From assembly GCA_009192285.1 (NCBI GenBank), contig WBVU01000009.1, positions 1,426,001 through 1,490,000 of the forward strand: a stretch of 64,000 nucleotides of DNA. Reading direction: 5' to 3'. The position numbers and the translations under genes were made by a program. The notes beneath the pieces are model-generated. The model saw nothing but the letters and a program-made list of their open reading frames with translations, made no database searches and was not told the DNA's origin. Each line of letters opens with the position of its first letter. The first letter of the stretch is position 1. Origin of the DNA: Morchella semilibera. Taxonomy: Eukaryota; Ascomycota; Pezizomycetes; Pezizales; Morchellaceae. This document shows positions 15,213 through 27,943 of this stretch, in pieces.

Positions 15213-18206
15213 ATGGCCGAAGGACGAAATCATCGAATCGACCATGCGCTCTCTTCACTTATCGAAACGTTTCTGCGCGCTGGCCCAGATGAGGACCAGG
15301 AGGCCTATCACGAAAGGCATGATTCTGCCTTGGATAGAGCACAACAGATCATTGATAGGTTGAGTACTCGATAATACATTGATTTTTCTGGTGATGATCT
15401 TAAAAGAGAGGAGCTGATAGTGACCTTAGCCAGGGAAAACCGAGTGTCGTGATGGATGTGCAACATATTGTTGATTGTATCAAGAATAAGCGTAATCATC
15501 TCTAAATCTTTCCAATTGAATTGTCCTCGAAGCTAAGCTAGAGTTTTAGTCGTTAGAGATCATAAGTCGCCCGATCCAGCATTAAGATTTTCACATCTAT
15601 ATGCCAAACTTCTAAATCAACGTGTCCTCTCACAAAAATGGGCTGTTTTATACTTACTCCATGAGCTTGCCGACTCGCCAGCATCTACAGTCCCAATAGG
15701 TGACCAAACATTTGCCATGGCACCTAATGCAGGAAATGCGGTGTTTTCGGAAGCTTTCAGTTATATGGGGTTGCATAGATTACCAGGGCGTGAAAAAACT
15801 CGGGGGTCTGGGGTTGGTGGTTTAGTAGGCGGAGATCTTGGAGGGCAATGGGGGGGCCTAGGAACTGGGGCTGACGAGGGGGGAATGAGGACCAAAGCGG
15901 AGTTGCTAGCGGAGAGAGATGATGGAATTGGTGAGTGTCTTGAACCTTGCCGGGTTTGGTTGTCAAACTAAGGTCTAGAAGAACCAAGTGAACAGACTCT
16001 CCTCTCATGCTTACCGTTTACACTGCTTGGCCTTTCATCAACATCACTCCCATTTAACCCGGCAACTATCCTACCAAACGCTAAAGATACCACGATGCAG
16101 AAGTTTGTGATATCAATCCCGCCAAGCTTACCGTTACCTCTAGTATCCATTCTTCACACACTGGCGGAACCGTCGCTATTATATAGGTCACTCAATGAAT
16201 TTGTCGAGTCCTCATTTGAGGGCGAGGTTCATGGGGGGTTAGTCGGACAGTCTCTTAAATCCGCTATGGGTTTAGAGCTTAGGGGGTATATCAACCTCAT
16301 TGGTGGGTTAGAAAGCGAGATCCGGAGGGTAGTTGCAGCATCCGACACCAACAAGGGAGTGAGAGCGGCGGGAGTCACTCTGAAAAGATGTGTGGTTTGG
16401 ACGAGAGAGGCAACCATGGGACTGAGATTGATGAGCTTGATTGTTGAGCAAACAAAAGGTACATAACAACTCTGCTCCAGGATAATTTTGTATTAATTAT
16501 TACTTTGATTAGATAAAAAGGGCGGGCAACTTATTTCCACCATTCACACATTCGCATCATCGCATGGTGATCCTTTTGTGCATTCATTTGCTGAACGTTT
16601 GTTGAGCCACGTTACACGTCCCTTCTATGATATGCTCAGACACTGGATTTATGATGGTGAACTTACCGACCCTTATCTGGAGTTTTTTGTTATTGAGCAA
16701 AATCCAAGCATTCCTGATATGGGCGGGGTTAAAGTTGGAGCCTCGTCTGTATGGGAGGATAAGTACACTATACATTCACCGCAAGTTCCGACAATAATCA
16801 CAGAATCTTTCGCAAAAAAGGTATTCCTCATTGGAAAATCCCTCAACTTTATCCGTCATGGCTGTAGTGATGCAGAGTGGGTGATGGGCTACTCAAAATC
16901 AACCTCTAAAGAGCTTACGTATGGCGATACTGCCCGTTTAGAGATGAGTATCGACGAGGCCTACAAAACGACCATGGCAAGGCTAATTGAGCTTATGTCA
17001 ACTAAATTTAAATTATTTGATCACCTTCGTGCTCTAAAGAAGTTCTTACTACTAGGGCAGGGGGACTTTATTGCATTGCTCATGGAAGGATTATCTGGGA
17101 GTTTAGAAAGACCTGCAAATGCTCTTTACCGTCACAATCTTACTGCACAGTTGGAGCACGCAATCCGTGGGTCAAATGCACAATTCGAGTCTCAAGACGT
17201 CCTGAGGAGATTGGACGCAAGGATGTTAGAACTCAGTCACGGAGAGATTGGCTGGGATGTTTTCACGCTGGAGTACAAAATCGATGCGCCAGTTGATGTT
17301 GTTGTCACTCCCTATGGTAGCAGACAATATTTGAAAGTCTTTAATTTCCTCTGGCGAGTGAAGAGAGTTGAGTTTGCATTAGGGAGCTCTTGGAGGCGCT
17401 TCATGACAGGGGCGCGTGGAGTGTTAAAAGCAGTTGACGACGTAGTTGGTGCAGATTGGAAAAGAGCCAGATGCGTAGTAGCAGAGATGGTTCACTTTGT
17501 GAATCAACTGCAGTACTACATTCTATTTGAGGTATCAATTCCGCTTATTTTTAGAAACCCAATAATCCGAGATAAACACTAATCTCGCTGGTATTTAGGT
17601 CATTGAATCATCATGGGACGCACTGGAGAGGGCTATATCAAAACCGGATGCCACGCTTGACGATCTCATTGAAGCGCATGCTCGGTATTTGCAACATATC
17701 ACTCACAAAGGGCTTTTAGGGAGCACCAGCGCCAGAAGCAGCGGAAAGAAAAGAGCTGGAGATACTGCAGATGATACATTCATGAATCAGTTACATGAAA
17801 TACTGAAAATCATGCTTGCATATAAGGATGCTGTTGATGGGCTCTATGGCTACAGCGTTGCTGAATTCACACGGAGACAAGAGCGGGGTGCACGGATTGA
17901 AGCAAGAACAAAAAAGGGGCAATGGGGAATACGAGAAACCGATGAAGACGCAGATCATGCAGGTATACCAGGTGGGTGGGGCAGTGGTCATAACGAGGAC
18001 ATGATGTTGCCAAGCCTGCGGACAAGATTAACGAGCCTTTCGGAGGACTTCCAATCAAGAGTCGTTATTCTATTGGGTGATTTGGCTTATCAAAGTGACA
18101 TGGATATGAGATTGCTTGGCGTCCTGTTGAGCTTTAATGAGTATGTTTCTTTCTACAATATCTTCAGTCCCTTAGGTTTGGGTATGGGTTTGAGACTGAC
18201 GTATAA
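15213..18206 (+). CDS. SPC98: Gamma-tubulin complex component 3 (Spc98/Alp6/GCP3)
   Basis: Subunit of the gamma-tubulin small complex that nucleates microtubules at the spindle pole body. Seven exons: 15213-15358, 15430-15491, 15550-15930, 15973-16458, 16513-17531, 17599-18140, 18176-18206, giving about 888 residues. The GCP3-type N-terminal helical module is seen across exons 2-3 (VLSQKWAVLYLLHELADSP). The first GCP domain (grip1) includes LAEPSLLYRSLNEFVE and YDMLRHWIYDGELTDPYLEF. The second (grip2), which binds gamma-tubulin, spans YYILFEVIESSWDALE and ends at LSFNEFGYGFETDV. The start ATG was chosen because the next residues resemble the family N-terminus; an upstream ORF in another frame was rejected. 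The glycine-rich linker around 15790-15880 varies in this family. The seven-residue extension after the last intron is the least certain part. Confidence 0.93.
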
Positions 18207-19130
18207 AGATATTATCCGGTTGTTAATAAACGGAGGACCAGAGATAAAAGGGGGGTATCTAGGACTCAAGATGGGTCAAAAACCAGTGATCCTAGTATCG
18301 GAGATGATACCCAGGCATGAAAGGTGTTTACGATGCCTTTTTTTTTTTTTGTAGGATTAGAGCGGAGGCTCATACATACTTCGGGGTTTTTAGTATGCAG
18401 GGCACCCGGCAATGTGAATTAATATTCAAGCAGCAACCTAGATTAGAGTAACGTATATTCACGCGACAACACTACAATTCCTATGAGTCACTCCTAAGCT
18501 TTGTAGAGTACAACATCTCAGAAACTCAATAATTATTATGTCCCGGGTTTTTCCTGTGGCCCGGCGCTCCTTATGCGGGAGTTAGTATTTGTTCTGCGGA
18601 GTTACCGAGGTCCAAGTAGCGGAACAACTTTAAACCATGGAATCTGTGCATTCCGTCAACCAATTCCAACTGTAAATGTAAATCGGCTATGCCCTATCTC
18701 GTAACCGAAAGCAAAGACAATAGCGTTCTCGCGGGATATTTTTCACATGCAAGGTCAACCCCACACTTTCTGCCCGCGTGCACTTTACTGTTGTTTGCCT
18801 TCTGTCCGAGAAGGTATGTCACTCACAAGCCGCCGGGTGGAGGGCTTCATTTGGTACTGCTCCTGAATCATGTCTAGACCCAAGTCTTCTCTCGAAGCAG
18901 GCCTTGAGCTGTAGTCTACATCCTCCAATCACGGCTTTCACAAGCTAGAAGGCCCGCTGGACCGAAAGCTCCCGAGGGGTAGGCTGGCCTTCGTGGATCC
19001 CTCAAAGTTCTTTTATGTAGCTCTTTGGCTCCTCTTGTTTCTGCTTCCTTTATCCTCCACTGCCTAACCAGCGAGTTCTCCTCTTGAAATCCCACTGCTC
19101 TTCAATTCCTGTTCGACCCTCAGTTTTATA
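18207..19130. other. Intergenic region: Spc98 3' end and isocitrate lyase promoter
   Basis: No gene seen. A T-run at 18340-18351 lies 3' of Spc98. The last 120 bases before the isocitrate lyase ATG are pyrimidine-rich (TTCTGCTTCCTTTATCCTCC), typical of a highly expressed fungal gene. A GTGGGG-type (SYGGRG, minus strand) match near 18760 could be a CreA glucose-repression site, but a single short match is weak. Confidence 0.5.
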
Positions 19131-21062
19131 ATGTCTACCCAAGCCGCCTTAGAAGCAGAGCAGAAGGCCTTCGAGGCCGAAGTTTCGGCTGTAAAGGAAT
19201 GGTGGTCTTCACCCCGATGGCGCTTCACCAAGAGACCTTTCACCGCGGAACAGATTGTTTCAAAGCGAGGAAATCTTCCCATTAGCTACCCTAGCAATGA
19301 CCAGAGCAAGAAGGTTTGGGAGATTCTCGAGAGGAGATTTGCTGGAAAGGAAGCAAGCTTTACTTATGGATGTCTTGATCCTGTCATGGTTACCCAAATG
19401 GCTAAATACCTGGAAACCGTGTATGTGAGCGGTTGGCAATGTTCCTCCACCGCAAGTTCTACGCACGAGCCGAGCCCAGATTTGGCGGATTATCCTATGG
19501 TAAGTTCGTGGTTTTGTTGTTGTTATTGTGGATAGATCACATGCTTGGTCCCTTGAATTCCGAGTTGTGGGGTGGATTTGCCATGTGACTGACATGTGAC
19601 TGACGTGCGTTACCAGGATACCGTCCCCAATAAGGTTGAACATCTCTTCAAGGCACAATGTTTCCACGACAGAAAACAGCGTGAAGCCCGTTTGTCGGTG
19701 CCCCTAGCAGAGCGTGCTAAACAAGCAAACATTGATTACCTCCGGCCTATCATTGCCGATGCCGACACTGGTCATGGAGGACTTACAGCTATCATGAAGC
19801 TTACGAGACTCTTCATCGAGAAGGGCGCCGCTGGAATTCACATTGAGGATCAAGCCCCAGGGACCAAGAAATGTGGTCACATGGCTGGAAAGGTTTTGGT
19901 GCCTGTCAGTGAGCACATCAACCGTCTCGTTGCTATTAGAGCACAGGCAGATATCATGGGTACGTCTTGGGTTTATCAGATGAAGCGGTTACTCAAAGGA
20001 CAAATACTAATTTGAATTTTAGGCGTGGACCTTCTTTCTGTTGCCCGTACCGATTCTGAAGCTGCAACACTACTAACCTCCACAATTGATCACCGAGACC
20101 ACCCCTTCATCCTTGGCTCAACAAACAGCTCCCTCCAGCCCCTTCATGATCTAATGGTGGAGGCTGAGAGCGCCGGAAAGTTCGGTGACGCTTTACAGGC
20201 TGTAGAAGACGAATGGACAGTTGCCGCTGGTGTCAAATCATTTGACGAGGCAGTCATTGATGTTATCAATGCTGGAAATTCTGCCAATAAGCCAAAACTT
20301 ATCAAACAATATCTTTCAGCGGCAAAGGGAAAGAATAACACAGAGGCAAGGAAGGTTGCAAAGGATATCACCGGTACTGATGTATACTGGAACTGGGATG
20401 CTCCAAGAACTAGGGAAGGTTTCTACCGCTATAGGGGAGGAACGAAGTGTGCGATCATGAGAGCTGTTGCATATGCCCCGTACACTGATTGCTTGTGGAT
20501 GGAGAGCAAGAAGCCTGACTATACTCAAGCCCTTGAATTTGCCGAGGGTGTTCACGCTGTCTGGCCAGAGCAGAAATTGGCATACAATTTGTCCCCAAGT
20601 TTCAACTGGAAGGGTAAGTTAACACGGTCGTTCTGACAGAATTAGCTGCTAATTCATGTTGATAGCTGCCATGTCTACTGAGGAGCAAGAGACCTACATT
20701 GAGAGACTTGGAAAGCTTGGATACTGCTGGCAGTTCATCACCCTCGCGGGGCTCCACACCACCGCCTTGGCTTCAGGTAATCTTTCTATACCGGTGTCCA
20801 TTTAAGCTACAGATAACTAACATGCTTACTTCCTTTAGATACCTTTGCAAAGAACTACGCAAAGCAGGGAATGAAGGCCTACGGGAACTTGGTCCAAGAA
20901 CCCGAGATGGAGAACGGCGTTGATGTTGTGCTTCACCAGAAATGGAGTGGCGCAAATTACATCGATAATATGTTGAAGATGGTCACTGGCGGTGTATCAT
21001 CAACAGCAGCTATGGGCAAGGAAGTGACCGAGACACAGTTCAATGGGTTTACCAAGAACTAA
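19131..21062 (+). CDS. acuD: Isocitrate lyase
   Basis: Cleaves isocitrate to glyoxylate and succinate in the glyoxylate cycle, needed for growth on acetate and fatty acids. Five exons: 19131-19499, 19617-19959, 20023-20613, 20666-20776, 20839-21062, giving about 545 residues, the normal fungal length. The N-terminus carries the [18 protein letters not shown] signature region; the catalytic loop KKCGH is at 207-211. The long insertion typical of eukaryotic enzymes is present. The overall pattern fits isocitrate lyase better than mitochondrial 2-methylisocitrate lyase, since there is no basic presequence. The C-terminus is FTKN, so there is no canonical SKL-type peroxisomal signal. Expression is expected to be acetate/fatty-acid induced and glucose repressed (family knowledge). 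Confidence 0.96.
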
Positions 21063-22195
21063 GGGCATCTGGGAGACGGTGGCTTTATGGTTTTTTTTTT
21101 TTTTGGCTTTTTGTCTTCGAGGGCTCTAAAATGAGGTGCTTTCCCGAGACAGTTATGATGGTTCTATATTTCTTTGCTTTCTGGGATGGAGTATTTGTAA
21201 AACCAGCTTTTTCTTTGCTAGTAAATTCGACCTTTCCCACTATAATGAACATACATGTAGGAAAGAAGCCATCTCTATACTAGTTACGTATAACTCACAA
21301 GTGAGAACAGAACCGACATAGCGTAGAAAGAGTATGCCCTAAGTCATGTAGATTCATCTGCCAACTTTTGAGGGACCACCTCCGCCACCGTGACAACCAT
21401 GAACCAGTTCTCAGAAGTACAGACGGCGTATTTCTGAGGGAGTTTTTTCAGGTGCACGGTGCACTATGCGGCCTCCTTAAATGTTGGCAGCTTCACCAGC
21501 AAAAGAGATAAGCACCTATACATAGTGCATGTAGTTGCTAGATCAGGTCGCCAAGGCCGAGTGATTAAGCGTGATGTCGCCATTTTTTGCTCAATCATGC
21601 ATGAGCTCTAGGGCTTACTCAGATAAACCGAGATATACGGTGTTCGATTAAATTCTCTCAAATCATGACATCCCCGAAAATACTCAGCCATTATGAGAGG
21701 ATACAGATGATTATGGGTCATCGGTGGCATATATGGTACCGAACAGGGTGGGATCACTACGATATTCCCGTCAATACGCTAGTAGTGTGGCAAGAGTACA
21801 ATATTGGTACAGTACTCTTCCTCCAATGCCGGTTTAATTTGATATTAGCCACTAAATTCAGTAGCCCTATGGTGGTGATCCTACCCCGTTTTTCATACTG
21901 TGGTAGCGCAAATATTCCACTAGAGAAGCGCACATACCCATCCGTTAACCTGTCATATGAATAAAACCCAACTCGAGCAGGGATCGGTAACAAGATTTAG
22001 TGGTTTAGAAAAGAAATGCTATTTCTTCTATTTAAACGCCTACGTATCCTCCGCGTACAATACATTTCATAGCTCATTGTAGGGATGCCTGTAGCAGCTG
22101 GAAATCACGATTGATCACTCGGCCAAGGGCTCGCTTGTGTTTTACTAGAAAATAGCTATTCTTGACTCTTTTTTTTGGGAAAAAATATTGTACAT
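21063..22195. other. Intergenic region with one dispersed repeat
   Basis: Downstream of isocitrate lyase there is a T-run (21091-21104) and a TACATGTA palindrome at 21252. The 21739-21903 stretch is one copy of a dispersed repeat also found at 38380-38504. No gene supported. Confidence 0.6.
21739..21903. mobile_element. Dispersed TA-flanked repeat, copy A
   Basis: Shares ATTCCCGTCAA, then TATTGGTACAGTACTC and CTCCAATGCCGGTTTAAT, in the same order and orientation with 38380-38504. The ends are imperfect inverted repeats (GGGATCACTAC against GTGGTGATCCTACCCC), flanked by TA at 21737-21738 and 21904-21905. Copy A carries an extra piece of about 20 bases in the middle. Probably an older MITE. 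Confidence 0.65.
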
Positions 22196-22276
22196 GACAT
22201 CGTGGCCGAGTGGTTAAGGCGACAGATTAGAAATCTGTTTCGTTCGCGAGCGTAGGTTCAAATCCTGCCGATGTCG
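22196..22276 (+). tRNA. tRNA-Ser(AGA)
   Basis: A complete class II tRNA: acceptor arm GACATCG pairs with CGATGTC, with G as discriminator. The anticodon stem ACAGA/TCTGT holds loop TTAGAAA with anticodon AGA. There is a long variable arm (TTTCGTTCGCGAGCG) and a T-loop TTCAAAT. No intron. A run of five T follows about 13 bases downstream, as expected for an RNA polymerase III terminator. Confidence 0.95.
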
Positions 22277-23169
22277 TATCAAACCAATTTCCTTTTTCTT
22301 AGGGGGTACCTCTAAGCAAGTAGTTTATGGCTTTAATGTTTATGGTAGTCCCAAACCAAACTGCCCGTCATAATACTAAGGGGTTTTACAGATGAACCTT
22401 TCAACTACTATAAACGATCCGTCCGTTACAGTTCATTTAGCCTAACCAGGAAGCAAAATTGAGAATCAAAGAGCTTCATACTTCCACTTATAAGCGCAGT
22501 CTGTTCTGGTGAGATGTAATTTATAGTTATACTTTGAAGCACGATATTATCAATAATGTCTTCGCAAGCAATCAACCGGCATCACCTGCTGGTGATATGT
22601 AGCTTCTGTTGAACTGGTCGTAACAGTGGGTAATCACCCCATGCATATTGAGCAGCTAGTAACCAATCAGTGGACTTCTTAGTCCCTTTAACCCAATTAT
22701 TCTAGACCTTTGCTATATGTGCAGATCTTTATGGGCCCCTATTCGACCATATATGAATGCAATCAATCAATTCAGCAAAGAAAGAAAAAATGTCATTTAG
22801 TATGTTTAGCTACAACCCATCACCCCATCCCCAATCTCAGTCCTCTTATTGATTTTTTTTTTTTTGGAGAAGAAAACCTTTATTAAAAACAAGAGTGCAC
22901 TAAAATGAGTGCGGCATCCACGCACACACAGTATTGCCGGAAACATAAGGGCCCCTTTATCCCATGCCCAAGTTGTAAAAAAAAAGGCCATTTCTCTGTA
23001 GTATCTCTGAGTATAGTTATATCACTGCAGTATCAGTCCGAGTGATCGGTAGTAGATGTATCTCTGAAATATTCGCTATCTAGACCCCCGGGTGCCCCTG
23101 ATACCGCATTGCTCGAATAGGAGACTATAGCCATCAACGTGGCCCCAGTATCACTCAAGAGACTCAAGG
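22277..23169. other. Intergenic region, nothing recognised
   Basis: Nothing beyond a T-run at 22853-22865 and a small hairpin (ATCACC-TGCT-GGTGAT near 22582). The part next to 23170 is the 3' flank of the WW-domain gene. Confidence 0.5.
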
Positions 23170-24906
23170 TTAGTGACTGACCGTTTTCTTGGGAGAGTGG
23201 AGTCTGGTCTCGGCGTCATCTGAGTGGTTCGGTACGAAAGTATCGACATTCAATTCCTCGGTATTCGGGTTGTCAGATGTCACAAATCCCCGGGAAACCC
23301 CCATGAAGTCTTGATCTTTTTCTAAACCAAAGCATATAGTTAGATGAGAAGTATCCTGTTACCGGGCCGGTTGAAACCTACCATCTATCTCTATAAGTGC
23401 AAGCTCATCCTCAAAAAATTCCACCGTATCATCGTCCTCTAGCAGAATCTGCCTGTAAATTCTCCTTGTAGCTTCCTTAAGCTGGAAGATCTGCGTGTCT
23501 ATAACTGCTAAGTCTCTGAGGACGGCATTGATAAAGATCCGCCTATTTACGAATGTAAACATCATTTCATGAAATGACTTGGGGGTTGTTGACGTTGCTT
23601 GTGCGTATGGTGGAAACCAAAGAGTAAAATGTTTGTCAATCCAACTTTTCATTTCCCCATACCCTTTTTGGTATTCTGCCGCTTTCTTGGCTGTCTTCTT
23701 CTGTTGGTATTCCAGCAGTGCCATCTTCTCATTTATATCCCCCAATGCTTGGCTGTAGTAAAGGCGTTTTGCTAACAAGGCATCCCATTCTTGCCTTCTT
23801 CTATCACGAAGTTCATCGAGAGTATCTTCTGTGATAGCCTCCTCGCCTATTACATCAATATTCGTGTCCGCTTCCTCCTCCTCCTCCTCCTCCTCTGCTG
23901 TAGGCGGCGTTGCTGACCAAACTTCTAATTGTTGCCATTGGTCTGAAGATGACTGGGCCTCCTGATTTCGATATTTATTGAAAATATCAGACAAAGGGTG
24001 TTGCCACGTCGTGTACTTATAATTATGGTTGGCGTAGTATATTTCACCAGAAGCCGTACGCTTTACCTCCCACCCAGCAGGAATGGGATAAAACTTTCGC
24101 CACCTACCCAATAAACTAATACATTCACCGGGACTACTTCTAGGAGATGGTGGCGCTTGCGGCGCTAGTGAGCCGGCAAGATTTGACATGCAATGAGGTT
24201 CATGGTATTGAGAGGGGGGCACTGGTGAGTGGCTTCCGCCCACCCTTGATGTTGACAACCGTCTGGCGTAACCGGAGGAGTTGGTGGTTTCTCCATTGAT
24301 TGTAGGCAGCGAGGGATGTACCAAGGACGTAGGTTGGTACCTTGGAAGCACCTCGGCACATCCCGGTACAATATTTGGTCCAAAGCGCTGGGTATTTGGG
24401 CGCATTTTGAGCCTCGAATTAAATTCGAAGGAGACCAAGAATATGTCAGGAATACGAACACAAACTTCCTTGCTAGGAAAGTCGTTGAAGTGCTGAAAGT
24501 CCAGATAATTATAAGCACATTCGTAAACTTTGAGTTTAATGATGCCCTCCACCTCGATTTTCGGGTTCAGCAGTTTAGGCCCCTGCGAAGAGGATCCTTC
24601 ATTTTTTCTTGCAATATCTCCTCTCGTAAGCGGCGCAGAGCCCTCTAGCTCCATCATGTTTTCCCTATTAATATAAATATTCTTCCTTGCTTGAACCCCA
24701 TCTTCGTAGACTTCGATTCTGTAGAAAGGTCTTTTGTTGTTCGGATCATTGAGTAAATCTACTCTCCATTTGTAGTTCCAGTCTTTGGTGGAAAAAGAAG
24801 GAATTAGGCACCGCAGATATTGCCGGCCAGAAACCGTTTTGAATTCGGGACATGGGTGGCCATTGGATACTATGAACAATCGAATATCGTAGTGAGGATG
24901 CTTCAT
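23170..24906 (-). CDS. WW-domain protein of unknown function
   Basis: Two exons, 24906-23382 and 23321-23170, joined in phase to give about 558 residues. A single WW domain lies at about 276-304 (PAGWEVKRTASGEIYYANHNYKYTTWQHP is split here as PAGWEV...GEIYYANHN...TTWQHP), with both signature Trp and the Tyr pair; WW domains bind Pro-rich peptides. Before it is a folded-looking N-terminal region (1-170) that I do not recognise, with many aromatic residues, then a Ser/Pro-rich linker. After it come an acidic run of eight Glu (about 345), a charged region likely to be helical or coiled coil (about 370-430), and a further helical region. The role is unknown; an adaptor protein is a reasonable inference, no more. 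Confidence 0.82.
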
Positions 24907-27900
24907 GTTACGTGGTATGAATGCTTTAGGTTTGCTCGGGTTACAAAGATCTAGATGGAGGATTAAAGAGACTCTAGAATGATCGATGAAATGGTAGCGG
25001 GATTATGGACTAGGGGATGGGTTATAGCAGGTTGATTCGATGAGGGATAAAGTATGGTAGGAAGTAGGGGGGAGGTGGGCTGTACTGGTGGGTCATGGGC
25101 GAGGGTCTAACTAACGTAAGAGCCCCCTAACCCTATTTTTCAAGAAATTTGTGGGGCTAAATACATAGAAAGAACTATCAAGTAAATGTGTGTGCTTTCT
25201 AGTTGAACTTATGAATAAGACTTATGTTAAAACGACAGGGACTTCGAATTTGCTGTGTGCTATATCTGAAGATCCCTGGACTCGGACTGGCTTGGAAATA
25301 TTTCTTTATTACATGTATTTCTTTTAATACGTACATGTAGCTTATGTTGAGCTACATGCAAAGATCAAGGAATGCATGACTTACTTGAGAGAACGGAAAC
25401 TAAAGAGCGCTAGTGTTCCCGTCGAATTTTAACCCATCTCCAGTTCTCTCTACCTGGGTAGGTAGGTTCTTAGAAAAAGAGGTAAGTGCATGTGTTTAAT
25501 TTTGGAATACATAATTTTGTGCCCTTCTATAGACCCTGAGTACACTCCGTCTAAGAATTTAAGTAAATAAATATAATAGTTGATATCTATTGAAGGAAGG
25601 CAGTAATATAAGTACCCCACAAGATTTTCTATGGCTAGTTACGCCTATCTAAGGAATATCATGATAATGGAGTCTACCACTATAGAATTCTGGTGCCTAC
25701 AGCTTTCGCGAATACTCGGTCCGTCGAGACAGGGTTGCTTGGGCCAATCTGGATCATATAGCAGCTTAACTATCTTTAATACTCGCAAACCCTGCTAGTT
25801 AGTCAACTTACGGGGCTGCACACAACTAATGCAGCAACAGCTGTAGCAATGACCAACAACCCTGTTAGTCAAGAGTTGGATTTTCGAGTGATGGCGAGTG
25901 ATTGTAGCCAACTCTGATAACAGCCGTGTAGCTTTGTCAGCGAGTGATTAACTATGAATATCAACCAAACGATAACAAGAGCACTTATAGCCGAGATCTA
26001 ACCCCTGAGGTCTTTTATACTAGTCGTTTCCGGCAATTCAGGGCGTGAAGTAAAGATCGTCACCGGGTACAACAGGTTTTCGGTTGCAAGACTGCTCTAC
26101 TAACAATTTTATGGGCCTGTTCTCATGTATGATCCCTCTTTATAGCCTCGGCTTTCTTTGTTTGGGGGATTACCTTCACTTGCGGATAGTTCATATATAT
26201 CTATCACTACGTCATTGGCAAATACCCCATTTTTCGGATTTCGTATACTCGTAATTTCTCAACTGCTATTGCGTGGGACAAACCCGCCAAGGCTACCTTT
26301 TTGTATGGTATGCAGTAGCTCCGAGTAGATACAGGTGGCTTTTTTTCTTTCTTTCAGAAGCAAAAGAAAACCCGGGCCCCAAAACCTGATACCTAACTGG
26401 ACCGGATCTTCCCGGGTGTGCGGCGGAAGTCTAGACCCCCCTGTTAATAATTAATTCAGAAATTTGAGGTTAATGCGCGATTGAATTGCGCAGGTGATAT
26501 ATGCATACTAGGGGTAATAATTTCAAAGTACGGTATAAAGATCTCCCCGTATTACTTCACAAGCGGCAAGGGAAAGTATAGGCGCCGCCTAGAAGCCTAT
26601 ATTTCAGCTTGGTTCAAATTTGTGAACAGCTAGGAGCTTAAAAGCTAATGAGATCTGATATCCTGCTTCGGGTTTACCATCTATCTTAACATCTTCAAAG
26701 TCGGTGTGAGAGATCTCTAAGTGCATTCAAAGTATAAACTAACCTTTGGGTCTCTGGGGTGCAGCAAGATCTACCATGCCCCCTCATTTTCTCTGACGTT
26801 ATAATGACGAATATTATTCTGTCCCAACCAAACTTATCTATTACTATATACATGTATTTTAGAGTGTTAGATGGATTGCCCAATCTTCATCGCATGACCC
26901 CAGAGAAATTGGCCAGAAATAAAATAAAATGGCACCGATTAATCCTGGCGCGATGGAATTCCAAGAAAGAAAAAAAAACAACGATGCGCTTTTAAACCGA
27001 GTAGTTAAATAGGGTATGGAGTGGGCGCACTCACGGGGGTGTGGCGCTCGCGGGGTGTTATGGATCCCAGATCTAACTGCGGGGATGCGGCTAAGCTTAA
27101 ATTCAATGGCAAAAGGGGGGAGAAAGGCACTGTGCGAATAGGTTGTTGTGGGGATGTGCTGGAGAAATGATGAGCAGTAAAGCTTGCGCCGGGAATTTCA
27201 ATCTTTGCCCTTTTCATATTCTTTATTTATCAGGATATAAAAGAAAAGAGGTGCTGAGCCTGTATAGCTATAGATATGAAATCAACTCGTTTCACAAGCC
27301 TTGAGTAGCAAAAAAACTGAACCACGGGCTGTACTGTATTGCAATACTAAACAGGGATATTTAAGGCAATAGAAAGCAGTTATTTTGAACAGCAAAGGTG
27401 ATAAAGCCCAACAGGTGTGTATGGGTCGGGTAAGTAAAGTGAAAAGCTAAACAAACCAAAATTCACAAGATCCAAACCAAAAAGAAACCCGAGATACAAA
27501 TAAATGAGACCCTTGAACACATCACGCCTTATAAAAGCGGGAACACAAGATGTCGGGAAGAGTAAATTTAAACACAACGAAGGCGTTAAGAAGAGAAAGA
27601 AGGAGCGCAACAAAAACACAAGAACCAAACCAAAAATAAATAATCCTAACCCATTTCAAACAAAAGAAAGAAAGGCAGAGTTACACACTGTAATAGCTGA
27701 TGAGGTATAGAAGCCATCTCCTCCGAAAGAAAGAAACACCACTGTTATATACGCAACAAAAGAAAAGCACTCACATCTGAGGGCATAAGAGACCGATGAG
27801 ACCCTTAACTTCTCAAAGCCAAACTACTCAAACACATCCCGAAACTCATGTCTGTAATTGCCCAACTCGACACATCTAGGGAAATCATAACTTTTGGGGT

Positions 27901-27943
27901 TTCGTTTCGGTCGTTAATCGTTGCCCGTTCCGGACTGAAGATA
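24907..27943. other. Intergenic region, about 3 kb, no gene supported
   Basis: AT-rich. TACATGTA palindromes at 25310, 25332 and 26849. The sequence next to 24907 is the promoter of the WW gene. The A-rich 27240-27840 part is the 3' flank of the bZIP gene; its ORFs are Lys/Asn-rich and look like chance translation. Confidence 0.55.

Noticed and set aside
15037-15363. Plus-strand ORF overlapping the first exon of Spc98
   Set aside because: It is in another frame; the frame from 15213 continues through clean splice sites into the conserved GCP3 domain.
21550-21600. GGCCGAGTGATTAAGC, resembling a tRNA D-arm
   Set aside because: No matching acceptor, anticodon or T-arm follows.
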